DNA from: Planctomycetes bacterium RBG_16_41_13
GTDB lineage: Bacteria > Planctomycetota > Brocadiia > Brocadiales > Brocadiaceae
Length of the DNA: 7,501 bases
Reading direction: 5' to 3'
Assembly: GCA_001828295.1 (NCBI GenBank)
Contig: MHYI01000011.1
Span: 1-7,501 of the forward strand
In this document: piece after piece, positions 6,091 through 7,501 of the stretch
Numbering within the stretch: position 1 is the stretch's first letter
Layout of the letters: the number at the start of each line of letters is the position of its first letter
Program-made: the position numbers and the translations under genes
The notes under the pieces: model-generated
What the model saw: the letters and a program-made list of their open reading frames with translations, nothing else
What the model was told of the DNA's origin: nothing
Database searches by the model: none

Positions 6091-6125
6091 GTCTATGTAA
6101 TCTCTGATTCCCCTTTTTTTAACAA

Positions 6126-7325
6126 CTACCATGAAAATGCAGATATCTTAGAAATTATTTTACCGGTAATTCTCACGGGGAAAAACCTTTCATTAACGGA
6201 TAGTTTTTCTTTCACCTCATCGTTCAATAGTTTGTCTGCATCACACCTTAAAGATTGTTTCGCAATATTAACCAAAATCCCTATGCCAAGCATTGAAAAT
6301 AACAAAGAAGAACCCCCTGTACTTAAAAACGGCAAGGGAATACCTTTTGTCGGTATAATACCGGAAACGACTGCAATATTCATAACTGACTGCAAACCAA
6401 ACATCATGGTAATGCCAAGTCCTAAAAAGAAACCAAACACATCCTTCGTCCTGCTGACAATTTTCAACCCCTGCCATAGCAGTAATGAAAAAAGGACAAT
6501 AATTGTCATTCCCCCAATAAAACCGAATTCTTCCCCGATAACGGTAAATATAAAATCACTGCTGCTTTCCGGTAAGAAAAACAGTTTTTGTTTGCTATTG
6601 CCGAGTCCCAGGCCTGTCAGCCCCCCGGAACCAAGGGCAATCCATGACTGTATTACATGATAGCCCGTTCCCTGCGGGTCCTGCCACGGATCGAGAAATG
6701 AGGTAAATCGTATTTTTCTATACGTAACACTAAAAATCAATTCGTAGATAAACGGCGCTGACGCAAGCAAAGTAAAAAAGATAAAAATAATCCGCGTGCC
6801 CCCCACCATGCACATCAACATTGACAGTATAACGATAAACGCCGCTGTACCAAAGTCTGGTTCCAGGAGTATTAGCCCGCCCATCATCGCTATGAACCCC
6901 AGAGGTATTAAAAACCCACTTTTAAAGCTATGCATGTGATTATGATTTTTGGCTATATAATTCGATATAAATATAATCATCGCCAATTTTGCAAATTCAG
7001 ACGGCTGAATACCCGCAATACCGCCCAATCTGATCCATCTTCTAGCGCCGTTGGCTACCGTTCCAACACCTGGCAACAGCACAAGTATAAGGCTAATCAC
7101 TGATACCGCAATAATCGGATACGTTAATTTCTGTAAATGCCGGTAATCGACAGACGACATAGCAAATAACACCGCCAAACTTAATACTATCCATAAAAGA
7201 TGTTTGGCAAATTGATAACCATTGCTGCCCGCCGCAAACATTGTAGTGTCAGTACTATAAACAGTGACAATACTAAAACCCAGTAGTGCAACGACAATAT
7301 ATACGAGATAGTGCCAGGATTTCAA
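6126..7325 (-). CDS. ftsW: Peptidoglycan glycan polymerase FtsW (SEDS family)
   Basis: This is a 399-residue polytopic inner-membrane protein with about ten hydrophobic segments. SEDS proteins polymerise lipid II into glycan strands; FtsW works with its partner PBP3/FtsI at the septum. Seen motifs are NGARRWIRLGG (92-102), QPSEFAKL (107-114), LEPDFGTAAF (154-163) and LDPWQDPQGTGYHVIQS (211-227). PESSSDFIFTVIGEEFGFIG (252-271) includes Asp257, at the catalytic Asp position of the family. GIPLPFLSTGGSS (328-340) follows. The DPWxDPxGxGY stretch and the place after mraY favour FtsW over RodA. A charged cytoplasmic tail of about 40 residues closes the protein. The start is TTG at 7325, chosen because GGGAGAG lies just upstream; the first in-frame ATG (residue 29) would remove the first membrane segment. 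mraY ends 24 nt before it. murD, often found between the two, is absent. Confidence 0.95.
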   Translation of the reverse strand: MKSWHYLVYIVVALLGFSIVTVYSTDTTMFAAGSNGYQFAKHLLWIVLSLAVLFAMSSVDYRHLQKLTYPIIAVSVISLILVLLPGVGTVANGARRWIRLGGIAGIQPSEFAKLAMIIFISNYIAKNHNHMHSFKSGFLIPLGFIAMMGGLILLEPDFGTAAFIVILSMLMCMVGGTRIIFIFFTLLASAPFIYELIFSVTYRKIRFTSFLDPWQDPQGTGYHVIQSWIALGSGGLTGLGLGNSKQKLFFLPESSSDFIFTVIGEEFGFIGGMTIIVLFSLLLWQGLKIVSRTKDVFGFFLGLGITMMFGLQSVMNIAVVSGIIPTKGIPLPFLSTGGSSLLFSMLGIGILVNIAKQSLRCDADKLLNDEVKEKLSVNERFFPVRITGKIISKISAFSW

Positions 7326-7330
7326 AATAT

Positions 7331-7337
7331 CTCTCCC
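7331..7337 (-). promoter_or_regulatory. Ribosome binding site fixing the TTG start of ftsW
   Basis: GGGAGAG on the minus strand lies 5 nt before the TTG at 7325 in the short gap after mraY. It decides the start in favour of TTG, because no ATG is at a fitting distance and the first membrane segment begins immediately after this codon. Confidence 0.6.
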
Positions 7338-7349
7338 GATTCAATTGAA

Positions 7350-7501
7350 TCACAAAAGCATAAAACTACATACTGCAAGCAACGCTGCAATTATCCAAAA
7401 CCTAAAGGTAATTTTCGATTCAGGCCAACCCGCAAATTGAAAGTGATGATGCAAAGGGGCGCACAGGAAGATTCTTTTCTTCGTAATTTTATAAAAATAT
7501 A
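7350..7501 (-). CDS. mraY: Phospho-N-acetylmuramoyl-pentapeptide transferase, C-terminal end (cut by the window's right edge)
   Basis: About 50 C-terminal codons were read by hand, ending in TGA at 7350-7352. The segment [20 protein letters not shown] is the MraY signature: the triple-His loop (PLHHHF) and the GWPE that follows. It leads into a last membrane helix ([18 protein letters not shown]). MraY is an integral inner-membrane enzyme that moves phospho-MurNAc-pentapeptide onto undecaprenyl phosphate, making lipid I, the substrate of MurG. Cys stands just before APLHHH where Met is usual in the sequences I recall. It is followed directly by ftsW after 24 nt, so the two are probably co-transcribed. 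The rest of the gene lies outside the window. Confidence 0.95.
   Translation of the reverse strand, partial: YFYKITKKRIFLCAPLHHHFQFAGWPESKITFRFWIIAALLAVCSFMLL

Noticed and set aside
6232..6660. Plus-strand open frame of 142 codons opposite ftsW
   Set aside because: It mirrors highly conserved FtsW sequence. Long antisense frames are expected here and there is no supporting start signal.

Overview
The window is the downstream part of a bacterial division and cell wall (dcw) cluster, and every gene I accept lies on the minus strand. In transcription order, from the right edge leftwards, it holds the end of mraY, then ftsW, murG, murC, ddl and ftsQ. Next come a gene-poor, repeat-bearing spacer of about 460 bp, a tRNA-Leu(GAG) gene, and the first 217 codons of a secretin lipoprotein of the type II secretion GspD kind that runs off the left edge.

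The cell wall genes form one pathway. MraY makes lipid I and MurG converts it to lipid II. MurC and Ddl supply the UDP-MurNAc-L-Ala and D-Ala-D-Ala used upstream. FtsW is the SEDS glycan polymerase that consumes lipid II, and FtsQ is the membrane-anchored divisome scaffold. All the full-length enzymes keep their signature residues, so the organism should make conventional peptidoglycan. Spacing is tight (24 nt mraY-ftsW, 29 nt murG-murC, 52 nt murC-ddl, 20 nt overlap ddl-ftsQ). The exception is a 225-nt gap between ftsW and murG, which carries three kinds of short repeat, a terminator-like hairpin and a possible promoter.

The main oddity is what is missing. Common dcw order has murD between mraY and ftsW, murB after murC, and ftsA-ftsZ after ftsQ; none is present at those places. 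A moderately AT-rich genome, a peptidoglycan pathway and a cluster that stops at ftsQ would fit an anammox planctomycete (Brocadiales, e.g. Kuenenia or Brocadia relatives), a group reported to make peptidoglycan and lack FtsZ. This assignment is inference: other bacteria also have rearranged dcw clusters, and I cannot see the rest of the genome.

The most interesting non-coding part lies between ftsQ and the tRNA. A near-consensus sigma-70 promoter just past the ftsQ stop reads into an unassigned 30-codon ORF. That ORF is followed by a large nested inverted repeat (REPIN- or MITE-like). I find no CRISPR array, no transposase gene and no clearly new multi-gene system.
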